Positions 9,336 through 19,504 of a DNA stretch of 64,000 bases are shown here, piece after piece; positions within the stretch are counted from its first letter, which is position 1; every line of letters starts with the position of its first letter. The stretch lies in NCBI GenBank assembly GCA_033439255.1, contig CM065878.1:5022001-5086000 (forward strand). The letters run 5' to 3'. The DNA is from Hericium rajendrae. Taxonomy: Eukaryota > Basidiomycota > Agaricomycetes > Russulales > Hericiaceae. The position numbers were made by a program, and so were the translations under genes. The notes under the pieces were generated by a model. The model saw nothing but the letters and a program-made list of their open reading frames with translations, did not search any database and had not been told where the DNA came from.

Positions 9336-10665
9336 CGGTTATGGCGTTGACGACATAAAGGTTGTCGATGCGACGCGCGATCCCGACAAGCGCGTTGTCA
9401 GGGGCGATGATGTGGCATTGTTCGGCGGCGAAATTGACGTTGATGCCTCGGGTGTTGAGTTGGGCAACAGACATCAGATTTCCGTGAAGGTCGGGTACGT
9501 AAAGTACGTCTCGGAGGATCACCGGGGATTCGTGTGAGCCAATGCACATGCGGATCGCGATGCGGCCGATGCCGCGGGCAAGGATGCATGAGTCGTCGCC
9601 GAGCCAAACTTTGATCGGCGGCGAGAGCTCCGCGTACTGGAAGAACCAGGAACGATGGGATGACATCGTACGTGAAGCGCCCGAGTCAAGTAGCCACTTG
9701 TCGATGAGCGCGTTGCATCGAGGGGCCGGAGCGCGTGCCATGAAAATGCGCACGACGGTGGCGGGTTCCTCGGTAGCGGCAACCTTGGCAACGGCAGAGG
9801 AAGAAGATGATTTGTCCTTCTCCGCTTGGGAAGCCTTGAGCTTTCGACAATCATCACGTACGTGGCCTCGGTTATGACAATACTCGCATCTGATGACCTT
9901 CTTCTCGCCTCCCTTGCCCGCCCCCTTGCTGCCTGAACTATTTCCCCCCTTCCCACCAAACTTCTTAGAAGCACGCGCCAATAGGGCGGTAGCGGTGAGT
10001 GATTCCTTGCGCCGTTGTTCCTCCTGCAAGACCTGAGTCTTGACCTTGTGCGGGGTTAGGTCGGAGATAGCGCCGGAAGTGAGGATGGTCTTCAGCGTGT
10101 CATAGGACGGCGGAAGGGCGAGCATGATGGCAACGGCGACGAGTTTCTCGTTAAGCGGGCAGGAGAGCGCCGTGAGACTCTGCGAAGCACGCTGAAGCAC
10201 GTTAATTTGCGGCTCCAGTGGTTCGTCGTCCGATAAATTTCCTCGGAAGAGTTGGCTGATGAGGAAGGCGATCTTCTGCTCGCCTTCGCCTTCGTAACGT
10301 GCGACTAAGCGATCCCACGCGGCTTTGGCGGTCGTAACGTCGGTGACGGTGTTGAGCGGGTCGGACTCTAAGGTGAGTGTGATTTGCGCTCGTGCTTCGT
10401 CGTTGCCGAGGGCCCATTCGTCTCGGGCGTCCTGGCTTGCGTTAGCGGCCGGTTCGACCTTCGTGCCGTCGACATATGGCCAGAGTCCGCGTATGCGGAG
10501 CACCATCTTCGAACGGTATTTCCATTCGGCCCAGTTCGAGTCGTCCTTCAGGAACTCGACGTCGTATAGGCGATTGGAGCCGCGGGCTTTGATGGAAGCC
10601 TGCGAAGCGGCGGGGGTCGATACGGGTGACTTGCCGGATGTCTTGCCGGAGTCGCTGCCGGTCAT
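8905..10665 (-). CDS. copia gag plus protease (upstream frame, ends at frameshift)
   Basis: The frame is 586 codons starting MTGSDSGKTSGK. Gag (LYDVEFLKDDSNWAEWK onward) is followed by a CCHC zinc knuckle CEYCHNRGHVRDDC, the aspartic protease motif LLDSGASRT, and the gag-pre-integrase start TWHRRLGHIS. After about SVDAV the frame departs from family expectation while the homologous continuation RRMMKHGMVDG appears in the pol frame. This indicates a single-base deletion near 9150. The last 80 or so codons of this frame are therefore noise. A programmed frameshift is unlikely because it would fall inside a domain. Confidence 0.88.
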   Translation of the reverse strand: MTGSDSGKTSGKSPVSTPAASQASIKARGSNRLYDVEFLKDDSNWAEWKYRSKMVLRIRGLWPYVDGTKVEPAANASQDARDEWALGNDEARAQITLTLESDPLNTVTDVTTAKAAWDRLVARYEGEGEQKIAFLISQLFRGNLSDDEPLEPQINVLQRASQSLTALSCPLNEKLVAVAIMLALPPSYDTLKTILTSGAISDLTPHKVKTQVLQEEQRRKESLTATALLARASKKFGGKGGNSSGSKGAGKGGEKKVIRCEYCHNRGHVRDDCRKLKASQAEKDKSSSSSAVAKVAATEEPATVVRIFMARAPAPRCNALIDKWLLDSGASRTMSSHRSWFFQYAELSPPIKVWLGDDSCILARGIGRIAIRMCIGSHESPVILRDVLYVPDLHGNLMSVAQLNTRGINVNFAAEQCHIIAPDNALVGIARRIDNLYVVNAITDAPATAYIAHLPDPSSDSADSDSDTDPLASEPAAMPAKVHVSTADLRTWHRRLGHISVDAVSTYDEARHGRRDVHHRRHRSRLHRHLFALPQREAGTRRHSQGITDARGDYSWMCPFGRLRPDANHVPSRLPIFRYLDRRSLA

Positions 10666-10719
10666 GGCGGGATGCTAATATTATCTGCACGGAGTTCTTG
10701 TTTTGAAGTTATAATGACG

Positions 10720-10733
10720 CAGGGCCCATAACC
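10720..10733 (-). promoter_or_regulatory. Primer-binding site of the copia element
   Basis: GGTTATGGGCCCTG lies directly next to the 5' LTR. It is complementary to the anticodon-arm region of initiator tRNA-Met, the half-tRNA primer strategy known from Drosophila copia. Confidence 0.65.
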
Positions 10734-11138
10734 TCTTGCGCGTGATAGGTCTTCGAGATGGCTATAAGTAGACAATAAAGGATGTATTGCTCAGCTCTCG
10801 AAGAATAGAACTGTAGCTACGAAAGTGCAAACCTATAAGTAGACAATAAAGGATGTATTGCTATTATAGTAGTTAGCTTTTGAGTCGAAAGGAAATAAGA
10901 ACAATATAACGAACCTCAGCTCTCGAAGAATAGAACTGAGGGAAAAAGCTGTCGGTATCGTAGCGTGTATGGTAAGAGTCCGTTCAGCCACAAAGACCAG
11001 AAACTGTATAGTATATTGTCCGTGGACCAATATTTGCCTCCGTCGTAGAGACCAGCGCCGACGCTCCTGGCGTCGGCCACACGTGACCACGTCGCGCTCA
11101 ATGGGCGCGCGTCGCGGAGTGTCCCTCGACTTCCAACA
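10734..11138 (-). repeat. 5' LTR of the copia element
   Basis: This is the second copy of the 405-bp LTR. It carries the element promoter by position and is followed by the GCTTC duplication at 11139-11143. Confidence 0.92.
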
Positions 11139-11143
11139 GCTTC

Positions 11144-11753
11144 GTCTGCAAACGTCATGTTTTCTAACGATCCTTCTACGGTGACCTGCCCGGTCCCACG
11201 TCAACAAGTAAGTCATAAATCATCTTATCTGCGTCAATCTGAAGAACTGGGTTCTACCACTGCATTGAGCGATAGTTTATTGACCATATCGTCCGTAATA
11301 TTACACTGGATCGACATAGCCAATTGTCGAAATCGTCGAGAGATGCTGCCATCACGACGGTTTCCACGTTTCCACTGAGCTTATTGTCCCAGGCCGTGCG
11401 GGGCAGTTTCACAGCTATCTCTGGATTGTTACATGTCATTGTTGCCACGGCTGACGCGTGCCACATCGCCATGGCATGCACGTACTCGGCGTAAGAAAAC
11501 GACGCGAAGACAAAAGGTGGTAAACAATTGACCTCAATGCTTGCACGGACTTGAGTCCTGTCGTCTCATCTGCGAGTATATAAGCTACCGGCAAGTCCTG
11601 AGTCCCGTTCAATATCAGCATCTGAGTGAACCATACCGCATTTTCTCGTGAGTCTTGACCGCACGAGACAGCCGCTTTTACTCATTGAGTGTTTTTGGTT
11701 CTAGAAACGCATTTGGCGCATCCGAGATCGACTCCACCCACCAGGTTCTAACT
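11144..11753. other. Host sequence between LTR element and A3
   Basis: Bases 11140-11400 are a diverged copy of 2740-2990. A short ATG frame at 11158 ends at a good donor (CAA/GTAAGTC), but no continuation could be built. AGTATATAAG at about 11576 is a plausible TATA box for A3. Confidence 0.35.
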
Positions 11754-12333
11754 ATGTCTTACCCCTCGAGCTCTTCGACATCGAGTGGCATGGCTCCAGG
11801 CCAATCAGGCCATTATATCGTTTCACCACAGGCCATTCAATCTGCTATCTCGACGCATCGTAAGTCGACAATTTGATGGGTTTGTTGGAAGCTGTACTAA
11901 TTAGCTTGGTCTCATAGAATATAAATCCACTCGAATTGGTGAGAGGATTCTCGCGTCGGCATTATTCTTATTCATCCGGGCCCTAGAGAATCTCGCTCTC
12001 GACGATGAGCTTACTCGAATTCGGATCGAGTGGAACGCCGCTTACAGAGCGAATCTCTGCGGGCAGATGAGCGACGACGAGTACGCTGCTGTGGAAATAC
12101 GCCTCAAGGATGCTAGAGATGCCTTCCGCAGGCGCGGTGCGGATTACGACGCACGCAGACGGGCTGGACAAACTAAACCCACTGACTTCTTCAAGGAGTT
12201 TTATGGTTGTACAGACGAAGAGGCAGAGGAATGCCTCCGTTATGGCATGAACCTGGAAGACAGAAAAAGAGCCAATGAAGTGCACAACAGATCTCGCATG
12301 CTACAACAGAGTAGGCATGGACGCGGTCACTGA
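11754..12333 (+). CDS. Gene A, copy 3 (A3)
   Basis: Three exons (11754-11859, 11918-11938, 11987-12333) give 157 aa, with exon lengths 106/21/347 exactly as in A2. The leader is MSYPSSSSTSSG ending QAIQSAISTH. The micro-exon encodes about QYKSTRI. Exon 3 has the hairpin LCGQMSDDEYAAVEIRL, the core RAGQTKPTDFFKEFYGCT and the end SRMLQQSRHGRGH. It converges on B3 with a 119-bp gap. The preceding copia element inserted about 615 bp upstream and may affect expression. Function unknown. Confidence 0.8.
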
Positions 12334-12452
12334 CCGTATAATTCTGCCTACAATGTATAGTAGTAGTCTTGTCAAGTAGAATCTATTGCCATCGGTTCAG
12401 GATAAGATAATGTGTCAGGTGCTGACAAGGTACTAGGAGCCCGAGATTGTTA

Positions 12453-13689
12453 TCACACACGTTGAGGATATCCATATTGCCATGTCTGCAGCTGCCTCTC
12501 CAATTGTCCGATTCTCGCGTCCTTTTGAGCGAGTTCGCATCGTAGTGCATGAATCTGTGCTTCTTTTTCAAGATCCAAACAATCAAACCGTCGCTTTTCT
12601 TGTTTGTGGGCGCTGTAAGCCGCTTTCAATTGAGCGGCCTCGTCCTTGAGCCGCACGATCTCACCATTCTGCTCATCGATGTAGTTGGCCGCTGGACATG
12701 CAATCAGCATTGAAGTCATCTCAATAACGGGAACACGCACCTTTTACAATGTTCTCCTTCGATGGCATCTTCCCAGGCGCTAGCAAGTGGCTGGGGAGCT
12801 TCCCAGCGAGTTTCGCAATGTCACTATTCAGCTTGTCCCTAGCATTTTGGGCTCTCGCTCTTCCCGCTTCCTTTCTCTTTGCCTCCTTCTCCGGGGGCGC
12901 TCCGGCGCGGATCGAGTCTGGCGTCGGTGAGCGTTCCTTGCGCTTCTCACCGGCCGCGGAAGGCCTCGGCTGATATGTCAGTGGGTCCGCGACCGGAATC
13001 GTTGATGCCATATTTGCGGCACGGAACCTGTTCATCTTGCTCTTCATGTCTGGAATGATGCCTTTCCTCGGGCGTGACGTGGACGCAGTCAGCATAGAAG
13101 CCTTGGTCCGTGTCTCTGATGATGCAGGGGCACTCCCTGCAAGTTGACTGCTGCTTGTAGAGGCAGCGGCGGCGGCACGCTGGTCGGTCGAGCCCAAGCC
13201 GAGTGATGTTTGCTCCGAGAGATCGTAGTAGGACTGTTGAGGCCATTCTGTTGGAGCGCTGTGATAAGGTACGCCGGTCTGCTGGTATGATCTAGCGATA
13301 CATCAGCTGTATTTTCAATAAAGTATGTTTCTTGGAACTTACTGCGTATTATTAGGGTTTGCATTATAGTTCTGGTAGCTCTGAGATGATACTATCGTTT
13401 GGGAATAGTAAGTGGATCCAGTCGCTTGAAGAGGATACGAGTATCCGGTCGGTATTGTACTGGACGCCGCCAAAGTTACGACGTGTCCGCAGCCAAGGAC
13501 AAATTCGACTCACGATTGGTATTGTCCATTTGGTGTTGCCATCGTCACAGAATTACGTGTGGGGTCATATGGCCAACCCTGTGTTTGAGCAGCGCCAGCG
13601 CTGAACTGAGCAGGATCAAGAATCTTGGGCGACATCCTCTGGGACGAGGTTCGAGATGGTCCATGAGTAGGAGAATATGAATGCTGCAT
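12453..13689 (-). CDS. Gene B, copy 3 (B3): bHLH-like/coiled-coil protein
   Basis: Four exons (13689-13514, 13459-13343, 13291-12741, 12691-12453) give 360 aa. Exon 1 starts MQHSYSPTHGPSRTSS. A Gln/Tyr/Ser-rich middle contains SYQQTG, also found in B2 as PYQQTG. EKRKERSPTPDS precedes helix 1 ARDKLNSDIAKLAGKLP, a loop with MPSKENIVK, and helix 2 AANYIDEQNGEIVRL, then a heptad-rich coiled coil. The K-x-x-I-x-K-A-x-x-Y-I pattern of loop/helix 2 is the best bHLH match in the family. A 49-nt phase-1 intron splits it. Probably a nuclear dimer; its partner could be another B copy or an unlinked bHLH protein. Confidence 0.77.
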
Positions 13690-15022
13690 ATCGATCGTTA
13701 GTCGTAAGAATGAGATGTAAGACGTTAAGATGGATGGTTTGAACGTACGTCCTGGTTTTGGCGACTTTATATGATAGTACCATCATCCTCGACAGGTCGT
13801 TCGTCCATAGATGGTACAAGCAAGTTGAGGAGACAAGATCGTCAGCAAGTACAATGGACAACATGACTTGACGACGGGCTGAGCAGCTACGGACACTACA
13901 ACGGTTTCCTAGAAAATCAAATTACAGTATAAGCTTGAAGACACGGATGTGTATATCTTCGCATTAGCTGTCGAAACTGCTGATAATCATAGTCAAGAAA
14001 TACCAACATCACTCGCATGGCCTGCCACTACGACGCGTCAGCCCATTTTCCAGGTGCAATACTATCGGAGAAATACTAGACGATCTGCTTGCATGGGGCG
14101 AGCATTTCTGTGACCCGGAGAACAAGGGCGTTATCGCAGCCCTAAATCGAGTACAAGTCACTTCTACAGACACGCAAATGAAGACCGCACCTTGTCAGGG
14201 AATATCCGGAAACGTGCTGTCCAATGCGATCGCATTGTCTCTGTCAAACCTGCAACATATGTCTACTGCTTCGCTGCGCTGCAGCATGAGTTGTAGAGGT
14301 CAGAACGAAGACAGGCGCCTCCATGTTGATGAACAAAATTCGGCAGTTTCCGAGCTCAGCGACAGACAGCGACAGACGCTCGACTCCTCATCCGGACCCC
14401 GACCAGGCTACGATGCTTACTTCCACGCTACGTTTCTCCTTCCTTCTTTCTCTGGATCCCATGCAGTGCTGAGTTGGTCTTGAAGTGCTGCAGCAACCGC
14501 TATCGCAATTGTCTATGACAAAGAAGATATTATGAATTCTCACCGTGGACAGTCGATTACTCTCTTTGCCGGAGATGGTAGATCGAACTTCCAGCTTCAT
14601 TGCGGTGTGCTTTGTGATGGAAGTCTCTTCGACGGTGAGTGGTGTCTTATTGTTGTCCTGACAGGTCATCGACATCGCGAACAACCAAGCTGCCAGCCGC
14701 TTCGGTGTACCTTGTACGGGCTCGGTTCCGTTGTCATTGACCGCATCTGACTTACGCCGAGGCCTTGGAACAATTAGGTTGCATCTCTACGTTCTGCAGA
14801 GGTGTCATTTTTCCTGTATCCTATACTGGCATCGCCGCGAGACAAAAGACCAGTTTAGATCCGCTGGCAACGCCGCATTGCAAGGCAAGTCCAGCGTTGG
14901 GCATAGCAAAGTTCATTCAGGACACCTATTCCTCAAAAATAGCTCTCGCTCTCAGATATAAATGAGCTTCCTGTGTCGAGGTATTTACTCCCATCTATCT
15001 GATTCGACACCTCTCGTCTGTC
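13690..15022. other. Intergenic region between B3 and A4
   Basis: Bases 13780-13920 are the B-upstream block shared with B1 and B2. From 13920 to 15000 only short unsupported frames are present. TATA-like ATATAA at about 14956 precedes A4. Confidence 0.35.
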
Positions 15023-15573
15023 ATGTCTTCCAACGTTAGTAGTTCTCATGGTACCCATGCGTCAGTTCCTCAGCAATCAACCCCAGCGTCCGCTCCACAC
15101 GGTAAGCAGAACTGATATAATCTCAAGCGAGCTCTCCCATTCGCTGCAGAATGCTACATCACGCGTTTATTATAGCTTCCGCGCACCTTCAGCAGCCAGG
15201 TGATCTATGGTTGTTTAAAATGTATAAATCCCATCCATATCGCGCAGGTGCTGCTATGGTCGACCCGCACTTCGAGCTGCATGAGGCTATACGGCTGAGC
15301 CGTGCAGGGCTCATTAGTCTTCAAGAATACAGCGCCATCGCTCGCCGCGCGACAAACGACATCGTCGAGGAAGGGAAGCGCAAGCAAGCCTTGATTGACA
15401 AATACATCGGGCGCACACCCACTCCAGCCGAGCTGCAGCGCGACTTCGGCTATACACCCGAGCAGCTGCAGGCCGGGGTGGACTACTACATGCGCATGTA
15501 CAATATTCCTGTGGAGAACGCGATGCGCAGCCGGGATCGTCCGCGTAACTGTAGGAGTGCGCGGGGACACTGA
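15023..15573 (+). CDS. Gene A, copy 4 (A4), divergent
   Basis: Three exons (15023-15101, 15176-15199, 15248-15573) give 142 aa. The micro-exon is 24 nt rather than 21 nt; an earlier acceptor would bring an in-frame stop, so the acceptor at 15175 is chosen. The leader MSSNVSSSHGTHASVPQ is shorter. The hairpin is SRAGLISLQEYSAIARR. The core is reduced to GRTPTPAELQRDFGYTPEQL, and the C-terminus is NCRSARGH instead of QQSRHGRGH. This is the most diverged copy, paired with the equally diverged B4 across a 252-bp gap. Confidence 0.72.
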
Positions 15574-15825
15574 GGTATGCGTGGCATTGACTCGCACTGA
15601 ATATCGCTGACAATTTGCTTATAGTATCAATGGTATCATCCCGCCTTATTGCATATCGTCATGTAGCAATATACCCAAGAATGTATGAAGGATGCTCTTA
15701 TGCGTCTTCAGCCAAGAAATACATTATTGTCTAACTTCGCATGGCTTCAGTTCGCCATCGTCCATATTGTATCGTCCCTGTTATCTGGCACAGGCTCAGC
15801 CATGCTGCATGCCCCGAAGACTCGC

Positions 15826-16668
15826 TCATGCGTTCATCCTTCTATCCTTCAGGTGCCCGTCCCGCGACATCGCCTGCGCTTGCATCTGCGCGATCGTCCC
15901 GGCCATCGCAGTCTTCTCATATACAAGCTGCTCATTCGCAGCCTGTGCCGACCGGCACTGCGCGTCCAGCGCCCCCACTTGCCTCTGCAGCTCCTCAATT
16001 GTCGCCTGCACCACGCGGAGATAGTCAGTAGCTGTACACTCGATCAGCAGGTGTCCGCGGTGCAGAAGGACGAGCTCACCTCTGTCGATGGCGCGCATGT
16101 CTGGCTGGTATGAGTCCTGGCGGTACGGCGGCGGCAGCAGCGCATTCAGCTCGGCGAGCCGGTTCCGCCGCCGGTCGCGCATCCTGTCCTGCTCGCGCGC
16201 GCCCTTGCTCTTACCCTCACAGCCGTCCGTCCCGATGCTTGCCGCGCGCTGCGCGGCCAGCGGCGTGTGTGTCGCGTGGGAGGATCCTGCAGGGAACTTG
16301 TATGTCATCGAGCGCATGGCGTCTTTGTAGGACGCGCTTGAGCTTGAGCAGTCGTGCGTGCTCAATGCAGGCATCGGAGAGATGTTCGCTGATGGCGCGG
16401 AGGATCGATGGCCATGGTGAGTTCCGGTGTGACTAGACGGGTGCGGGCTCGCGTGCATGCTTGGATTGACATTAGCCGACGGTTTCCAGCACGTTAAAAC
16501 ACCTGTCGCTTACTGATGTACGCCTGCGTACGACGTGCTGGCGGCCGGCGCCATCGCAGGACTCGGAAACTGCACGAACTGGATGGGCTCGTCCAGCATC
16601 CATTCGCTGGGGTTGAGCCAGTTCGAAGATACTCTGTGCGAGGCCGAGTGGTCATGGTGCGAACCCAT
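15826..16668 (-). CDS. Gene B, copy 4 (B4): shortest bHLH-like copy
   Basis: Three exons (16668-16514, 16459-16080, 16031-15826) give 246 aa. It lacks the KRKDR block and much of the low-complexity middle. The C-terminal domain is the most canonical: RMRDRRRNRLAELNALLP (basic region/helix 1), a loop with QPDMRAIDR, and helix 2 ATDYLRVVQATIEELQRQV followed by a coiled coil to the end. The 48-nt intron between loop and helix 2 is in frame, so unspliced mRNA would insert 16 residues there. The start is MGSHHDHSASHRVSSNW. The pairing with A4 is convergent. Confidence 0.75.
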
Positions 16669-17244
16669 GCTCGTGCGTGAGGCAGTAATGCGAGCGGGGA
16701 TTGGTATGCTGCATTTCGCTTTGGCCTTCCGCAGTTAAAAACCGTGATGGGATGTCGGCGGCGGCATGATAGCACGAGCAAAGCACAAGGTACTCAATCC
16801 AACACTTGCCGTCACATCTTGTGGGTGTCGACGTAGTCCCTGATTGTACATCAGAACGGGAAGCAGGAGCCTCTGGCGGGTACGATGGGCACGAAAACAG
16901 ACAAGGACCGGCTCGGCTACCCTGCGACGTCGAGGTTTGCCCTGCTAGAAACGGCGCGAACAAAAGTCCTGCTGAATCTGCAGGACGACCTGTCAATCAA
17001 CCGGAGGACGTACTCAGCAAGGCAATGCGCTCGAAAACAAGGATGGGCGTCTAACGCGTGCATGCCCTGATGTATAATTTGGAAACGCCTGTCAATGAGG
17101 CTTTGACTCACCATGGTGACGATTTCCGTAAATTTCGGCGAAATCCCTCAAAAGAAAGGTGATCAACGGCGTCCTATCCCGTGGTCATTACGTAGTACAC
17201 ATAAGGATGAGGCTTTCCGAGGAGACACTATTCGCTGTTCGAGC
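16669..17244. other. Intergenic region
   Basis: No supported gene. Only short frames on both strands occur between the 5' end of B4 and the 3' end of the hydrolase. Confidence 0.4.
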
Positions 17245-18658
17245 TCAAGGTGCGCCATCCAGTAGCCAGCGAATACCATCCTGGCGATCTGCCATGTATT
17301 GCTTGCCCACTATTATCCCAGAATGGGGCCAAAAGAACGCATGAGGTACTCCCGGATATCTTACAAAAGACTAAGTATCATCATCACGACGAACATTCAG
17401 GTAAATTGACGTACAGATAAAGTCGCGTCTTGACTCCCTCAGTTTTAAGGACTTTATTGTACACGATCCCCTCATCGCGGAGCGGGTCCAGCTCACAGAC
17501 TTGGATCACCGCCGGAGGCAGGTCCGAATGGTTGGGGTGCAGCAACGGCCAGGTAATGATGTCGTTAGGATCCGGGTTCCATAACTCTGTTCGGCGCGGC
17601 GTTTGTGCCTGTGCGAGTGAATGAAAATGGCGACGCACCGGTGTGCTGCATAATCGCATGCTTATTTAGGAAGCTGGGGTGCAGAGGCAGATCTATGGAC
17701 TTCAACTCTGCTTTATATCTGCGCCCGACGTGGGCATCCGATAAGACCCGAGACTGCCGAGCAGGAAGGTGCGAGACGAATAAACTCACTTCTCAGGGAA
17801 GTTTTCCGCATGGATGAGACCCGGAATCTGCAGGACCTGGCCCGTCAAAGGTCGCCCTTGGAAGAACGGATCGTCTCTGGCACGGAGCGCGGCGCCAGCT
17901 GCCAGATTCCCGCCAGCAGAAATACCACAGACTATAAAGCCTTTCGACAAGGATGCATGAAGGAGCTCTGTATTATCGGCAGCCTACAGTGGACGAAGAG
18001 TAAGACACCGTGTGTTGTCTGCGAACGAGAAACCTCACGGACCCATTTCAGTCCGGCATAGGCGTCCTCCCTGCATACCGGGTGGGGAAATTCTGGTGCC
18101 AGCCTGTTGACCGAGATCATTTTTCAGGAAAGGCATCGCACGAGATGGCCAGATACAGACCTGTAGCCGACGTTCACGATAGAAACCTGATGTCTGATGC
18201 AAGTCTGCCTCAGCCAGATGTCATCCATGTCAAGGTCGCCGGAGATCCAACCTAAGAGGATATTCGATTTGAGAATATAGACATGTCAAGGAGTGACAAG
18301 GCACGAACCTCCTCCATGATAATGAACGAGAAGCGGGAAGAGAGCGTTTGTTTCTCCCACAGGTGTCGGAATGATGCATCTGACGGTGATCTCTCCTCCA
18401 TCTACAGGCACCGTGTGCTCTTCGACACGATGCTCAGATGCTGAAGAACTTGAGCCATCGCGTGAATTCAACAGAGAGATTATGATGTTCACCAGGTGGT
18501 ATGAGGCCTTTGTCGCGCTCATTGATCGCCGTGACTAGGCTGCTGAGCTGCTTCCTCCTACCCACGGGGTCGAAGGAGCGATTGGGCAATGGCGCCTTCG
18601 AAATAGCCTCTGCAAATTCTGGATCAAAATCAGCGAGATCAGTCGGGCTTAGCGACAT
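17245..18658 (-). CDS. Alpha/beta-hydrolase (fold-3, hormone-sensitive-lipase type)
   Basis: Eight exons (18658-18493, 18440-18309, 18251-18161, 18103-18039, 17967-17790, 17718-17639, 17586-17411, 17370-17245) give 337 aa, typical for the family. The oxyanion-hole motif HYHGGG is split by an intron. YRLAPEFPHP follows, then the nucleophile elbow GISAGG (Ser), the acid in CELDPLRDEG (Asp), and the His in PGVPHAFFW. All catalytic residues are present, so an active carboxylesterase or lipase is expected. There is no signal peptide, so it is cytosolic. Small-ester or xenobiotic hydrolysis is the usual role in this family, and the substrate cannot be told. No functional link to its neighbours is visible. 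Confidence 0.88.
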
Positions 18659-19504
18659 CGAGGGATGTGGGTGGGGTAGAGCTTGAGAACGGGTAGGATG
18701 GCTCCGTATCCTGCAAGTTCATATACGGGAGGAAGGTTAGTTCTCACCATCCTCGGAAATCAGGCCGACTCGCTGGGAATGAATGTCGATGAAGAACCCA
18801 ATGTCTGCCGTCTGCGTGCCGGGAGGACATCCAAGGTCATCTGTCTCAGTGAGAATGTCGGGGCTCCGTGCTGATGCTCACACGCCATACTTAAGCTTCA
18901 AGCTTTGCACACAGCATCACCAACTGTACACTATCGCGCGCAGCTTCGCTATTGGCCAAAAGCAAGTACATACCATAACTTGTCGTCTCTTTCCCAAGAA
19001 CTTCATCAGACGCTGGGTCGCATCGCTGCGTTCAATTGCAAGCTTCGGCCCCTAGAAGCTTCCTTAAAAACCATGTATATAGATAGAACTGACCTTAGTG
19101 ACAGTCACATACAGAGGTACATGACTGAGGAGCTCGACATTGATCTAGGATGACAGAACGAGTTGACGTTCGATGGCGACGGAGCTCGACGCTACCACTC
19201 GGACAAGATTCTCACGGTCCGGCTGAACTGAAGCTCAAAGCTTACAGTAAGGTCAATCATAGGTTCGATTACTGTACTGGTGCGAACCAAACAACAAAGG
19301 CCTATAGCTATCCGTCTGTACAGCGAACTACAGTGAATAGCGCAACAAAGTCCACGATCGACATCGAAAAAGTCAATCAAAGTCCAGTTATGAAGTCCGA
19401 GTAATGAAACTGTCCGTGAGTGCAGGTTACCTCGGTTGTCCTATGCTCAGCCCCTTAAGAGTGCTGGACCCTGAGGCAACGGTTGTCAGTCGCGGCGATC
19501 GGTA
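18659..19504. other. Intergenic region
   Basis: No supported gene; short frames only. Confidence 0.4.

Larger units (their letters stand above)
6017..11138 (-). mobile_element. Ty1/copia-type LTR retrotransposon, nearly intact
   Basis: The element is 5122 bp and transcribed on the minus strand. LTRs of 405 bp (6017-6421 and 10734-11138) read as identical, begin TGTTGGAAG on the coding strand and are flanked by GCTTC duplications. The primer-binding site GGTTATGGGCCCTG (10720-10733 complement) abuts the 5' LTR and resembles the internal initiator-tRNA-Met fragment used by Drosophila copia. A purine-rich tract precedes the 3' LTR. The domain order gag, zinc knuckle, protease, integrase, RT, RNase H identifies Pseudoviridae/copia. 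The coding region is broken by one frameshift near 9150. Identical LTRs mean a recent insertion. Confidence 0.93.

Noticed and set aside
9335-10665. Programmed ribosomal frameshift between gag and pol of the copia element
   Set aside because: The frame change lies inside the pre-integrase domain and copia elements normally use a single frame, so a one-base deletion explains it better.
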